A DNA stretch of 64,000 bases from Oribacterium parvum ACB1 (GTDB lineage: Bacteria; Bacillota; Clostridia; Lachnospirales; Lachnospiraceae), in NCBI RefSeq assembly GCF_000238055.2, contig NZ_KE148312.1, positions 1,236,501-1,300,500 of the forward strand. Reading direction: 5' to 3'. Of the stretch, positions 1 through 8,753 are shown one piece after another; the first letter of the stretch is position 1; every line of letters starts with the position of its first letter. The notes beneath the pieces are model-generated. The model ran no database searches. It was not told the origin of the DNA and saw only the letters and a list, made by a program, of their open reading frames with translations. The translations under genes were made by a program, and so were the position numbers.

Positions 1-2948
1 ACATGATTGTTACCACCGTTTATCCCGGTGCTTCTCCCGAGGATGTGGATGAGCTTATTTCCAAACCGGTTGAAGAAGAGGTTTCTCTCCTTTCCAATGT
101 GCAGGAGGTGCAATCCCGTTCCATGGAAAATCTTTCCATGGTCATCATTCGCTACCGTTACGGCACAAACATGGATAAAGCCTATGACAATTTAAAAAAG
201 AAGCTGGATGTTTTAAAGGCGAATCTCCCCGAGGATGCCGAGGATCCCTCTTATGTAGAGTTTGATATCAATGCACAGCCCGGCATGGTTCTTGCCGTTT
301 CGGATAAGACGAAGGGAAATCTCCATAATTATGTGGAGAACAGGATAGAGCCTGAGCTGGAGAAGCTTTCTTCGGTTGCGTCCATTTCTTTGTCCGGCGG
401 TCAGGCGGAGTATGTTCGCGTGGAGCTGTCGGAGGAGAAGCTTGCCCAGTATCATTTGACCATGGAAAATATTATCCAGATGATCAAAGCTTCCGACTTT
501 ACCTATCCTGCCGGAAAGACAAACTACGGGAAGCAAAATCTGTCCCTTAGCGTATCGCAGGATTATTCCACGATTGAGAAATTAAAGAACCTGCCTCTTA
601 CCACGGGCACCGGCAGTACTTTATACTTAAGGGATCTTGCGACTGTGGGTTCAGCGCTGGAAGAAGAGAACAGCATCGGGCGATATAATGGGGAAAATAC
701 CGTCAGCCTGAGTTTAACGAAGTCGCAGGCTGACTCGGATATAGGGATGAGTCAGGATGTAAAAGCGGTTATCAAGGACTTGGAAGCGCGGAATCCGAAT
801 CTTTCTATCCATATTATTCAGGACAATGCGGACAGCATTAAATCCTCCCTTTCCAGTGTTTTTCAGACCATGATTATGGCGGTGGTCATTTCCATGGCAA
901 TCATTTTCTTTTTCTTCGGAGACTGGAAAGCGTCTCTTATTGTGGGCTCTTCCATTCCGATGGCGATTCTCGGTGCCATTGTCTTTATGTATGCCATGGG
1001 CTACAGCATGAATATGCTGACTCTGTCCGCTTTGGTACTGGGTGTGGGCATGATGGTGGATAATTCCATCGTTGTTTTGGAGGCGTCTTTCCGTGCGATG
1101 GACGAGGTTCAGGAGGAAAGAAGGTCGAGGAGGGAAGCGGCGATTTCCGCAGTGCGGATTGTAGGAGCTTCCGTCTTCGGCTCCACCCTCACCACCTGTG
1201 TGGTTTTCCTCCCGCTCGGCTTTTTAAAGGGAATTTCGGGACAGTATTTTAAGCCGCTGGGCTTTACGATTGTCTTTTGTATGTTGGCATCTTTGCTTTC
1301 TGCAATTACGATTGTCCCGCTCTGCTTTACTCTCTATAAACCGAAGGAAAATGAGAAAGCAGTGGCTTATCGAGCCGTACGGAGTTTGCAGGATTCCTAC
1401 AGAGAAGTGATTGGGCGCTTTTTACGGCATAAGAAGCCGGTGGTTTTGGGCACCTTCCTTATCCTTCTTTTGTCTCTGTTTCTTGCGACGCAGATTCAGT
1501 CTGAACTGATGCCGGAGATTGACAGTGCAACCGTACAGATTTCCATTACCCAAAAGCCCGGTTTAAATACGGAAGAAAAGAAGAAGACGATTTTGGAAAT
1601 AGAGGAAATGGTGTCGAAGGATCCGGATGTGGAACGCTATACCACCATTTCCGGAGGGGGAGAAGGGTTTTCCGCCTTGTACGGATCAAACGGCACGAGT
1701 ACCGTGACGGCGTATCTTAAGAAGAAACGCTCCATGTCTACAAAAGAAAAGGCCAAGACTTGGGAGAAGCTCCTGGAAACAAGGCCGAATGAAGTGATTT
1801 CGGTAAAATCCGTAAGTGATGCCAATTTCGGGGCAAGTGATGAGGATGTCAAGACAACGGAGGGCTATGAGGTCACTTTAAAAGGATCAGACTTAGATAT
1901 TCTACGAGAAAAGAGCAATGCTATTGTTACGGAAATGCAAAAAATGGATAGCCTTACCGGAATTCATTCCAGTTTGGAAAATGCCGCTCCGCTCTTAAAG
2001 GTGGAGGTCGATCCTTTAAAGGCTGCGGCAGAGGGGCTAAGCCCCGTTGTGGTCGGACAAAGCCTGAATACGATTTTGGCCGGAAAAGCAGTTATGAAAA
2101 TGGACTTAAACGGAGAAAAGGCGGATGTTCGGGTGGAATATCCGAAGGATAGCTACGATACGCTGGAAAAGCTGAAGAATATTCGTTTTTCCACACCAAG
2201 TGGCGGTATCGTTTCCTTAGACAGTATCGCTACTGTCAAATTCACGGATTCCCCGGCAAGTATTCTTAGGGAAGATAAGAAATACCAGGTGAGCATCTCT
2301 GCACACTATACGGAAAAGGCGGATAAAAATACGAAGAAGGAAGTGGATAAGCTCGTGGACTCGTATCTTGGAGAGGATTTGCAGATATCCGAGAGCATAA
2401 GGACACAAAATATGAGAGAAGAGTTTACCGACCTCTTCCGTTCCATTGCCATTGCAGTCTTTTTGGTCTTTGTTGTGATGGCGGGACAGTTTGAGTCCTT
2501 ACGTTTCAGCTTCATGGTTATGACTACAGTGCCTTTCGCTATGATTGGTTCTTTCGGACTGCTCTGGCTCTTTGATGCGACCATTTCCATGACTTCCCTT
2601 CTCGGCTTTTTGATGCTGGTCGGAACGGTAGTAAACAACGGAATTCTCTATGTGGATACCGTAAATCAATATCGAGAGGAAATGCCGCTTGAAAAAGCCA
2701 TAGTGGAAGCCGGAGCAACAAGACTCCGTCCTATCCTCATGACGACTCTTACGACTGTCCTTTCCATGGTACCGATGGCGATGGCTATCGGGGAAAACGG
2801 AAAGCTTATGCAGGGACTGGCTCTTGTTGATGTGGGAGGACTGACTGCGTCCACTCTGCTTGCGCTTCTCCTCCTTCCGGTGTATTACAGGATAATGTAT
2901 GGGCGAAAGAAAACACCAAATCTTCACAGTATTGCTATAGAAATGTAA
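1..2948 (+). CDS. RND-family efflux transporter (HAE1/AcrB type), 5' truncated by window edge
   Basis: Inner-membrane proton-driven efflux pump of the resistance-nodulation-division superfamily. The reading frame is open from the first bases and begins at the family's conserved YPGASPEDV segment, so roughly 35 N-terminal residues including the first membrane helix lie outside the window. Visible are the porter domains, a first membrane block around residues 285-440 and a second around 815-970. The TM4 motif GMMVDNSIVVLE keeps the first proton-relay Asp but has Asn where AcrB has a second Asp, which is common in non-AcrB members. It is followed by two TolC-like genes, suggesting one export locus. 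The substrate cannot be told. Confidence 0.93.
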   Translation, partial: MIVTTVYPGASPEDVDELISKPVEEEVSLLSNVQEVQSRSMENLSMVIIRYRYGTNMDKAYDNLKKKLDVLKANLPEDAEDPSYVEFDINAQPGMVLAVSDKTKGNLHNYVENRIEPELEKLSSVASISLSGGQAEYVRVELSEEKLAQYHLTMENIIQMIKASDFTYPAGKTNYGKQNLSLSVSQDYSTIEKLKNLPLTTGTGSTLYLRDLATVGSALEEENSIGRYNGENTVSLSLTKSQADSDIGMSQDVKAVIKDLEARNPNLSIHIIQDNADSIKSSLSSVFQTMIMAVVISMAIIFFFFGDWKASLIVGSSIPMAILGAIVFMYAMGYSMNMLTLSALVLGVGMMVDNSIVVLEASFRAMDEVQEERRSRREAAISAVRIVGASVFGSTLTTCVVFLPLGFLKGISGQYFKPLGFTIVFCMLASLLSAITIVPLCFTLYKPKENEKAVAYRAVRSLQDSYREVIGRFLRHKKPVVLGTFLILLLSLFLATQIQSELMPEIDSATVQISITQKPGLNTEEKKKTILEIEEMVSKDPDVERYTTISGGGEGFSALYGSNGTSTVTAYLKKKRSMSTKEKAKTWEKLLETRPNEVISVKSVSDANFGASDEDVKTTEGYEVTLKGSDLDILREKSNAIVTEMQKMDSLTGIHSSLENAAPLLKVEVDPLKAAAEGLSPVVVGQSLNTILAGKAVMKMDLNGEKADVRVEYPKDSYDTLEKLKNIRFSTPSGGIVSLDSIATVKFTDSPASILREDKKYQVSISAHYTEKADKNTKKEVDKLVDSYLGEDLQISESIRTQNMREEFTDLFRSIAIAVFLVFVVMAGQFESLRFSFMVMTTVPFAMIGSFGLLWLFDATISMTSLLGFLMLVGTVVNNGILYVDTVNQYREEMPLEKAIVEAGATRLRPILMTTLTTVLSMVPMAMAIGENGKLMQGLALVDVGGLTASTLLALLLLPVYYRIMYGRKKTPNLHSIAIEM

Positions 2949-3096
2949 AAAGTAAGATGAAACTGTATGCTATAGTAGAGGGCGACAGAGTGGAGTTTCC
3001 TTTCAGGTAAAGAGTTTAGATACGAGAGACACTTTAGTTGAATTAAGAAGCAATTCTGTTTAGTGAATGAATGTATCTTGGTTTTTGGAGGATAAA

Positions 3097-4296
3097 ATGA
3101 AGAAAAAGGGTCTGATTTTACCGATTTCCTGCATTGTTGCGAGTATGGCGTTTACCCCTTCCTTTGCGGCAGGACGTTACGGTTTTTCGGAGAATGTGGA
3201 TACGGCACCGATGCAGACTTCCTATGAGAGGGAGAAAACTGCGGAGGAATGGGCAAGTCTTCGGGATAATACGATTTCCTGGGAGGAAATCGATGCTTTG
3301 GTGCATGAGTACAATCCTACGGTTTCTTCTCTTTGGATTAATTTTCGTGACAGTGACCGTAGAGGTTCTTACAATATTGATGTGGAGTCGGCGCGCTCTG
3401 CGGTAGAAGATGCCTATGAGAAAGCGCTTCTTGCTGCAAATGGAAATGCGGTTCAGGAAGCCTTGGCAGAGTTACAGTATCAGAGTGACAGCAATACCTT
3501 TTCTGCCGATGCAGTGGCACAAAACAGCGATAGGGAGCTTGCGAAGCTTTCCATAGAACAGACGGAAAAGAATACGATAGAAACGATTAAGAAGTCCTTT
3601 ATCAGTAGAGAGAACGGCATCTTACAAAGACAGATTGATGCCTTAAATCTGGAAGATGCACGGAGTGACAAGGAAACCGCCGAGAGAAAGAAGGCTGTCG
3701 GACAGGCTACGGAAATCGATGTTTTAACGGCAAAGGCTGCAGCGGATCAGGCAGAAATTCAGTTAATGAGTGATGACAGTACCGTGAAGAAGACTTCGGA
3801 GCTTTTGCAAGTGAGTCTTGGCTGGAAAGCAAATGCCGAGCCCGTTTTCCCGACGATTCCGGAGACGGCAAAAGAAAGTGTTGAACAGATTTCCCTTTCG
3901 GAAGACACGAAGAAGGCTGTAGACAATAATTTGAGTCTGCAAATCAACGAAAGAAAGTTGAATCTTTCCGAGGGGGAAGCCAATAGAGAGAACTTATCCA
4001 AAAGAATAGAGAATCAGAAGGAAAAGATTCAGTCGGATCTGCTTTCCCGCTATCAGAGCTTAAAGCAGGCACTGGACGCGCAGGCACAGGCTGTTTTACA
4101 GGAGGAAAATACGAGAAAAAGCTATGAAAAGGCGGAGCGAAGCTTGCAGCTTGGAACAATCAGCGTAAAAGCAAGAAATAAGGCGAAAAACGCCTATACC
4201 ATTGCCGGCTTACAGAAGAAGCAGGCAGATTTAAAGCTTACGGAAGAATATCTTGATTATCGTGCAGGAGTGAGCGGACTTGCCACTGCGGAGTAG
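3097..4296 (+). CDS. TolC-like secreted protein, first of two
   Basis: Putative TolC-family (outer-membrane-efflux-like) protein of about 399 residues. I chose the ATG at 3097 rather than 3067 because GGAGG at 3087-3091 is correctly spaced and the product then opens with a clean signal peptide (MKKKGLILPIS...SFAA). The rest is long, Gln/Ala/Lys/Glu-rich helix with the two heptad-rich arms expected of TolC-type coiled coils, for example the AVGQATEIDVLTAKAAADQA and QLGTISVKARNKAKNAY regions. It lies about 150 bases after the RND gene on the same strand. In a single-membrane organism it cannot be an outer-membrane channel, so its role is unclear. Family assignment is by coiled-coil pattern and context. 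Confidence 0.75.
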   Translation: MKKKGLILPISCIVASMAFTPSFAAGRYGFSENVDTAPMQTSYEREKTAEEWASLRDNTISWEEIDALVHEYNPTVSSLWINFRDSDRRGSYNIDVESARSAVEDAYEKALLAANGNAVQEALAELQYQSDSNTFSADAVAQNSDRELAKLSIEQTEKNTIETIKKSFISRENGILQRQIDALNLEDARSDKETAERKKAVGQATEIDVLTAKAAADQAEIQLMSDDSTVKKTSELLQVSLGWKANAEPVFPTIPETAKESVEQISLSEDTKKAVDNNLSLQINERKLNLSEGEANRENLSKRIENQKEKIQSDLLSRYQSLKQALDAQAQAVLQEENTRKSYEKAERSLQLGTISVKARNKAKNAYTIAGLQKKQADLKLTEEYLDYRAGVSGLATAE

Positions 4297-4369
4297 AGCA
4301 TTATAGGAAGAAGACCCTAGTAAAGAATTGTATAGATGAGACAAGTGTGTATAAAATAAGCTCGAATAC

Positions 4370-4516
4370 AATCAGCATAAATACACTGAGCATAAACACA
4401 ATTAGTAAAAAATGCGTATAAACACAATGCGTATAAACACAATGCGTATAAACACAATGCGTATAAACACAATGCGTATAAACACAATGCGTATAAATAC
4501 AATGCGTATAAATAAA
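4370..4516 (+). repeat. 15-bp tandem repeat giving an MRINT peptide array
   Basis: Seven successive copies of a 15-base unit (ATGCGTATAAACACA) start at 4412, 4427, 4442, 4457, 4472, 4487 and 4502. The last two carry single-base changes. Recognisable degraded copies extend upstream to about 4370. Each unit contains an ATG in the frame of the downstream TolC-like gene, so copy-number change would never shift the frame but would add or remove start codons and an MRINT pentapeptide. Confidence 0.9.
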
Positions 4517-5884
4517 ATGAGTGGAAAAAAGATGAATAAAAATACAATGAGCGGAAATGAAAAGTGTGCGTATAAGGCTGAATCAAAGTGGAAGAATGGA
4601 ATAGAGAAGAAGGCTTTGATAGCACTTTGTTCCTTCTCTCTGCTTTCTCTCTCCGCTTTTCCCTCTTTTGCGGAGAATGCCAATAATAATGTAGAGAGCG
4701 GTACAAACAATACTGTAAGCGGCGATGCAAATGCTTGGAATCTGGAAGACAACAGCATTTCTTTTTTTGAGGTTCCGGAGCTGGTGAATCACTACAGCAG
4801 TATAGCGGAGATGGAAAAGGATCTGATTTCCCAAAGCACGAAGGGAATGGAGGGGGTAAAATCTGCTGTAAAGGAGCAGAAGGCGGATATTGTAGATGCT
4901 CTTTCCGACAATATTTCCCTCCTGAAGGATCAAAGGGACAATACAGAAGATAAGACTGTAAAGGAAGCACTCGGAAAAGAGATTGCAAAGCTGGAGAAGG
5001 TCAAGAACAGTAAGAAGATTCTTCCCGGACTGGACAGCAGCTTGGTCGAGGCAAATTATGCTTTAACGGAGCTTGCAAAGACGGATAAGGAGATGACGAA
5101 AGCGGAAAAGAAGACGGAAAAGTCTATTCGTTCTCAGTTTCTGACCGGAAAGGCTCTGCTCTCCGATGCGATGCAGAATCTTCTTTTCAGCTATGCACAG
5201 ACGGAAAATACTCGTAAGATGCTGGAAAAACGGGTAAGTCTTATGCAAAGAAGTCTGGATAAAATAAGAAAAGAGCAGAGTCTTGGCAAGGCGACCGGAA
5301 ATGATGTTGCCGCGGCGGAGCTTTCCTTAAAATCGGCTGAGGCGGATCTTAATAAGCTAAGAGACGGAATGGACACGATGAAGAGAAACATCGGCTTAAG
5401 TCTGGGCTGGCACATGAATACCTATCAGAATATAACGATAGAAAGCATTCCGGATTTTCCGAGAGAGTACTTAAACGGAAGGAATCAGGAGACGGACTAT
5501 CAAGCTGTTTTGGCAAGAAACAGTGAATATGGTGAGATTCTTCGGGAAAAAGAGAAGAACATTACCGGCTGGACGGAGAAGAAACAAAAGGAAAGAGAAA
5601 AGTCGGAAGAGATTCGCAGTGCTGTGGAGGCTTTATGGGCAACGGTGGAGGAAAAGGCTCTTGCCTTAAAGATGGCGGAAACAAACGCGTCTCTTTCTCA
5701 ATTAAAGAAGGATCGAGCCGCTCGGATGGAGGCGCAGGGACTTATTAGCAGAGTTGATGCGGAAGGCATGGAGCTGGATGCCCTTTCTTCTGAGAATGCG
5801 TATGAAAATGCCCGTTTGGATTATAATCAGGCAGTTTTTCGCTATGAAGAAGCGGTGAAGAAGGGAATTCTGAGTTTAGAATAG
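4412..5884 (+). CDS. TolC-like secreted protein, second copy, start uncertain
   Basis: A second TolC-family-like protein, paralogous to the gene upstream. From the first in-frame ATG it is 490 residues, but the first 34 are the MRINT repeat, and a typical secretion signal (KKALIALCSFSLLSLSAFPSFAENA) starts only near residue 66. More likely initiation sites are therefore ATG 4517, 4532 or 4547; none has a strong ribosome-binding site. The remainder is helical with two matching coiled-coil arms (SLGKATGNDVAAAELSLKSA and GLISRVDAEGMELDALSSEN). It probably works with the preceding pump and paralogue. Family assignment is by pattern; function is inferred. Confidence 0.72.
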   Translation: MRINTMRINTMRINTMRINTMRINTMRINTMRINKMSGKKMNKNTMSGNEKCAYKAESKWKNGIEKKALIALCSFSLLSLSAFPSFAENANNNVESGTNNTVSGDANAWNLEDNSISFFEVPELVNHYSSIAEMEKDLISQSTKGMEGVKSAVKEQKADIVDALSDNISLLKDQRDNTEDKTVKEALGKEIAKLEKVKNSKKILPGLDSSLVEANYALTELAKTDKEMTKAEKKTEKSIRSQFLTGKALLSDAMQNLLFSYAQTENTRKMLEKRVSLMQRSLDKIRKEQSLGKATGNDVAAAELSLKSAEADLNKLRDGMDTMKRNIGLSLGWHMNTYQNITIESIPDFPREYLNGRNQETDYQAVLARNSEYGEILREKEKNITGWTEKKQKEREKSEEIRSAVEALWATVEEKALALKMAETNASLSQLKKDRAARMEAQGLISRVDAEGMELDALSSENAYENARLDYNQAVFRYEEAVKKGILSLE

Positions 5885-6019
5885 GGAACAAAGAATAAAA
5901 AAAGAAAGAACAAAAGAACAAAAGAACCAAAGAACCAAGAAATAGGGGCTTGTTCGTTTAAAATAGCAGAAAGCAGTTAGCAAGAAAATTCTTAATCTCA
6001 GATCAGAAAGCAGAGAACA
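5885..6019. repeat. A-rich intergenic spacer with short AAAGAACC-like direct repeats
   Basis: Between the second TolC-like gene and the glycosyltransferase, bases 5886-5945 are purine-rich with irregular iterations of an eight-to-nine base AAAGAAC(C/A) unit. No promoter or terminator is evident. It resembles the 16-bp and 18-bp arrays elsewhere in the window in base composition. Confidence 0.5.
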
Positions 6020-6928
6020 ATGGAAAAAGAGCTGTGGAAAAAGAGGAAATTGGAAAAGGGCGGGAAGCTTTGGAATAAAGTAAAACGAGGCTTTCTTTCC
6101 GTTTCATCGAAAGAGCGGAAAGAGAAGGATAGAAGGGATGAGCGGGTAGAGCATGTTTTTGTAGTGCCTTGCTACGGAAAGTCCCCTTATCTGGAAACGA
6201 TGCTCCGGTCTTTACTTGCGCAGAAAAAAAAGTCGCCCATCTACCTCTGCACTTCCACGGAAAGTTCCTTTTTACAGGAGCTTGCCAAGAAATACCATCT
6301 GCCCCTCTATATTCGAAGAAAAGAGCCTTCCTTGGCAAAGGACTGGAATTTTGCTTTGGAGATCGGCAGGAAGAGAGGGAAACTTGTGACGATTGCGCAT
6401 CAGGATGACTGCTACCATGAGGACTATAGCTTTGCAGTCTGCCATGCGTACCGGAGCTTCCCGGACGGAAGCCTGATTTTTACCCAGGCAGAGGATATCA
6501 ATGCCGAAGGAGAAAAAATCCCGAATGTTTCCGAAAAAATCAAAAGATTGCTTCGCCTGCCCTACTGCTTAACGAAAAAGACAAATGAGCTACCCTATAA
6601 ACTCTTACCGCTTTCCTTCGGAAATCCCATACCCTGCCCAAGCTGTACCTATGTGATGGACAAAACCCCGGAATTTCTTTTTGACAATAAGAGTAAATTT
6701 GTAACAGACTGGCGGGCCTTTCTCCGACTGGCAAAAGCGGAAGGCAGGTTTCTTTATGTCAAAAAACCGCTCTTATACTACCGAAGACATCCCTCTTCGG
6801 AGACACGTAAGCAGATGAAGGACAATCGGAGAAGAAAAGAAGAACGGGAGGTATTACAGAGCATACACGGGAAGCTCTTAGGCGGAATCCTTTCCTTCGT
6901 CTATTCCGCATCTTCCCTCTTTGCCTGA
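6020..6928 (+). CDS. Family 2-like glycosyltransferase
   Basis: Cytoplasmic GT-A fold glycosyltransferase of 302 residues. After a basic 48-residue leader comes the nucleotide-binding start VEHVFVVPCYGKSPYLETML, a region with SLAKDWNFALE, and the likely metal-binding acidic motif HQDD near residue 130, in place of the usual DxD. A C-terminal basic segment (KKPLLYYRRHPSSETRK) is typical of the GT2 family's end region. Donor and acceptor are unknown. It is a lone gene between the TolC-like pair and a convergent hydrogenase. The start at 6020 lacks a clear ribosome-binding site; a later start is possible. Confidence 0.75.
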   Translation: MEKELWKKRKLEKGGKLWNKVKRGFLSVSSKERKEKDRRDERVEHVFVVPCYGKSPYLETMLRSLLAQKKKSPIYLCTSTESSFLQELAKKYHLPLYIRRKEPSLAKDWNFALEIGRKRGKLVTIAHQDDCYHEDYSFAVCHAYRSFPDGSLIFTQAEDINAEGEKIPNVSEKIKRLLRLPYCLTKKTNELPYKLLPLSFGNPIPCPSCTYVMDKTPEFLFDNKSKFVTDWRAFLRLAKAEGRFLYVKKPLLYYRRHPSSETRKQMKDNRRRKEEREVLQSIHGKLLGGILSFVYSASSLFA

Positions 6929-6945
6929 TGGATAGCAATAAATTA

Positions 6946-7242
6946 GGACTGTAGAAAGAGTTTTGGTTTTTCGTGCAGTTGTAGGTCTGAATTCGGGGTA
7001 ATCTGAGCCCGTCAGCACTTGCTGAAAGCGAGCGTAAGCGACGCTTGAAGCTTAGTACTGCTAAGGGGGTACCTTTTCTTTAGAAAAGTACCCCCTGTAC
7101 GCAGACCAACTTCTTTCAGAAGTTGCTTTGCAAAGCAAAGTGAGCAGTGGTTAACAAAAAACCACTGCTCAGTCAAGGCGAAGTTAGCGAGAGCGTGCCC
7201 CGGATTTAGACCTACACTGCAGAAAAGAACTTTCTACAGTCC
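6946..7242 (+). repeat. Interspersed structured element, copy 1 (expanded form)
   Basis: Largest of four related elements. Outer arms 6946-6958 and 7230-7242 pair perfectly (GGACTGTAGAAAG), followed inward by a second paired block (6981-6998 with 7197-7214). Conserved core pieces are GCACTTG at 7015-7021, hairpin 7026-7046 (arms AAGC/GCTT, GUAA loop), GCTTAGTACTG at about 7050-7060, and AGCGAGAGCG at 7186-7195. Unlike the other copies, about 125 bases holding several extra hairpins are inserted before the 3' core. A T-run (7244-7249) after the outer arm means the whole could also end transcription between the convergent glycosyltransferase and hydrogenase genes. Identity is unknown. Confidence 0.8.
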
Positions 7243-7247
7243 GTTTT

Positions 7248-8753
7248 TTAATTCTTAACAAGTGGCGCAGGCGAAGCCTGAGACATCGTGTTCTCCCTCA
7301 TCATGCTGAACTGATCCATGGGATAGTTCTTCAGATTGTCCAATACCTTTCTGGTATCCGCTTCTTCCATCAGGCTTTCTCTAGCCTTCTTAATCTCACT
7401 CTCCGCCTTATGTCTGGAAGGTCCACCCACACAGCCGCCTTCGCAAGCCATGCCTTCGATAAAATCCTCCGGAAGCTTGCCGACCTTTAAAAGGGAAAGT
7501 GCAGTGACACAGGCTTTCCCGCCGGAGCAGGCACGAAGCTTAATATTGGTGGTATCTTCGCCTCTTTCCCGCATGCATTCCATAACGGCATTGGCAACAC
7601 CGCCGGAGCTTGCAAAGCCCTTACCCCAGAGGGAGGCTTCCTGATATGCCTTTACTTCCGGCTCCATGCTGATGTCTTTGGAACGTAACAAGGAAGTAAA
7701 TTCTCCGAAGGAGAGTACATAATCCGCATTTCCTTCGATTCCCATCTCTTGTGACTCCGACTTCTTTGCCATGCAGGGTCCGATAAAGACGGTGATACAA
7801 CCCGGATGAGTCGCTTTTAAGTAGCGGGAAACGGCTGCCATGGGAGAAATAGTTTGGGACATATTTTCATGATACTGATCCGGAAAATGTCTCTTTAAAA
7901 GGTGGATAAATGCCGGGCAGCAGGAGGTAGTCATCTTCTTTCCTTCTTTTCTTGCTTCCGACCACTCAAGAGCCTCGTAAGCTGCCGTCATGTCTCCGCC
8001 CAGTCCTACTTCCACCATATCGGTAAATCCCAGCTTCTTTAAAGCGGTTCGGATAGAGCCCATGGAAATGTCTTTTCCGAATTGCCCTTCCGTTGCCGGA
8101 GCACACATCGCAAAGACTTCTTTTCCGGTCTGAATTGCTTCAATAACATTCAGAATATAGGTTTTTGTGGAAATGGCACCGAAGGGGCAGGAGTGTACAC
8201 ACTGTCCGCAGCGGATACAGCGCTCATCATCGATAACACAAAGTCCGTTCTCATCATAGGTAATGGCATTGACCGGACAGGCCTTTTTACAGGGACGGGT
8301 GAGCTGCGCAATAGCACTGTAGGGACAGGCCGAGGCACAGAGCCCGCACTCTTTACATTTCATTGGATCAATGTGTGCACGCTGGTCGGTCATGGTGATT
8401 GCGCCGAAATGACAGCTGTTCTGGCAGGCTTTGCCGAGACACAGACGGCAGTTGTCCGTTACGGAGTAGGAAGAAATGGGACACTCTTCACAAGCCGGGT
8501 CGATAACCTGAATAACATTGTTTGACTGCCTGTGCGGATTCGCATTTTCATTGCAGGCCAGACGCACTCTTCTACGCAGTATTTCTCTTTCCTTATATAC
8601 ACAGCAGCGGAAGATTGCCTTCGGTCCCGGAGAAATCTCCCGAATCAGCTTTTCTGTACTCTCTTGATTAACGTTGTTTTCCCATGCAAGTCTTGCAAGA
8701 CCTTCAATTACCCTGTGTTTCAGGGGGATAAAACCCTTATCATTGGTTACCAT
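7248..8753 (-). CDS. [FeFe] hydrogenase, group B-like monomeric form
   Basis: Cytoplasmic iron hydrogenase, 501 residues, interconverting protons and H2 with electrons from ferredoxin-like clusters. Cys-rich N-terminal motifs provide iron-sulphur sites (CRLCLGKAC, CKECGLCASACPYSA, CIRCGQCVHSCPFGA). The three H-cluster signatures follow: L1 TTSCCPAFI near residue 275, L2 IGPCMAKKSE near 328 and L3 EGMACEGGCVGG near 435. Ala-Phe after TSCCP instead of the Val-Trp of classic group A enzymes points to group B. The AAGGAG ribosome-binding site supports the start. No maturation genes (hydE, hydF, hydG) are nearby. Exact physiological partner is unknown. Confidence 0.88.
   Translation of the reverse strand: MVTNDKGFIPLKHRVIEGLARLAWENNVNQESTEKLIREISPGPKAIFRCCVYKEREILRRRVRLACNENANPHRQSNNVIQVIDPACEECPISSYSVTDNCRLCLGKACQNSCHFGAITMTDQRAHIDPMKCKECGLCASACPYSAIAQLTRPCKKACPVNAITYDENGLCVIDDERCIRCGQCVHSCPFGAISTKTYILNVIEAIQTGKEVFAMCAPATEGQFGKDISMGSIRTALKKLGFTDMVEVGLGGDMTAAYEALEWSEARKEGKKMTTSCCPAFIHLLKRHFPDQYHENMSQTISPMAAVSRYLKATHPGCITVFIGPCMAKKSESQEMGIEGNADYVLSFGEFTSLLRSKDISMEPEVKAYQEASLWGKGFASSGGVANAVMECMRERGEDTTNIKLRACSGGKACVTALSLLKVGKLPEDFIEGMACEGGCVGGPSRHKAESEIKKARESLMEEADTRKVLDNLKNYPMDQFSMMRENTMSQASPAPLVKN

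Noticed and set aside
4412-4516. Possible CRISPR array
   Set aside because: Units are 15 bases with no spacers and are in frame with a gene; no cas genes.
4317-4988. Minus-strand open frames with LYALCLYALC and FIRIVFIRIV repeats
   Set aside because: They are the reverse reading of the 15-bp repeat and of the TolC-like gene; no ribosome-binding site and no gene-like composition.
8082-8525. Plus-strand 147-codon frame inside the hydrogenase
   Set aside because: Shadow of the minus-strand gene with conserved iron-sulphur motifs.
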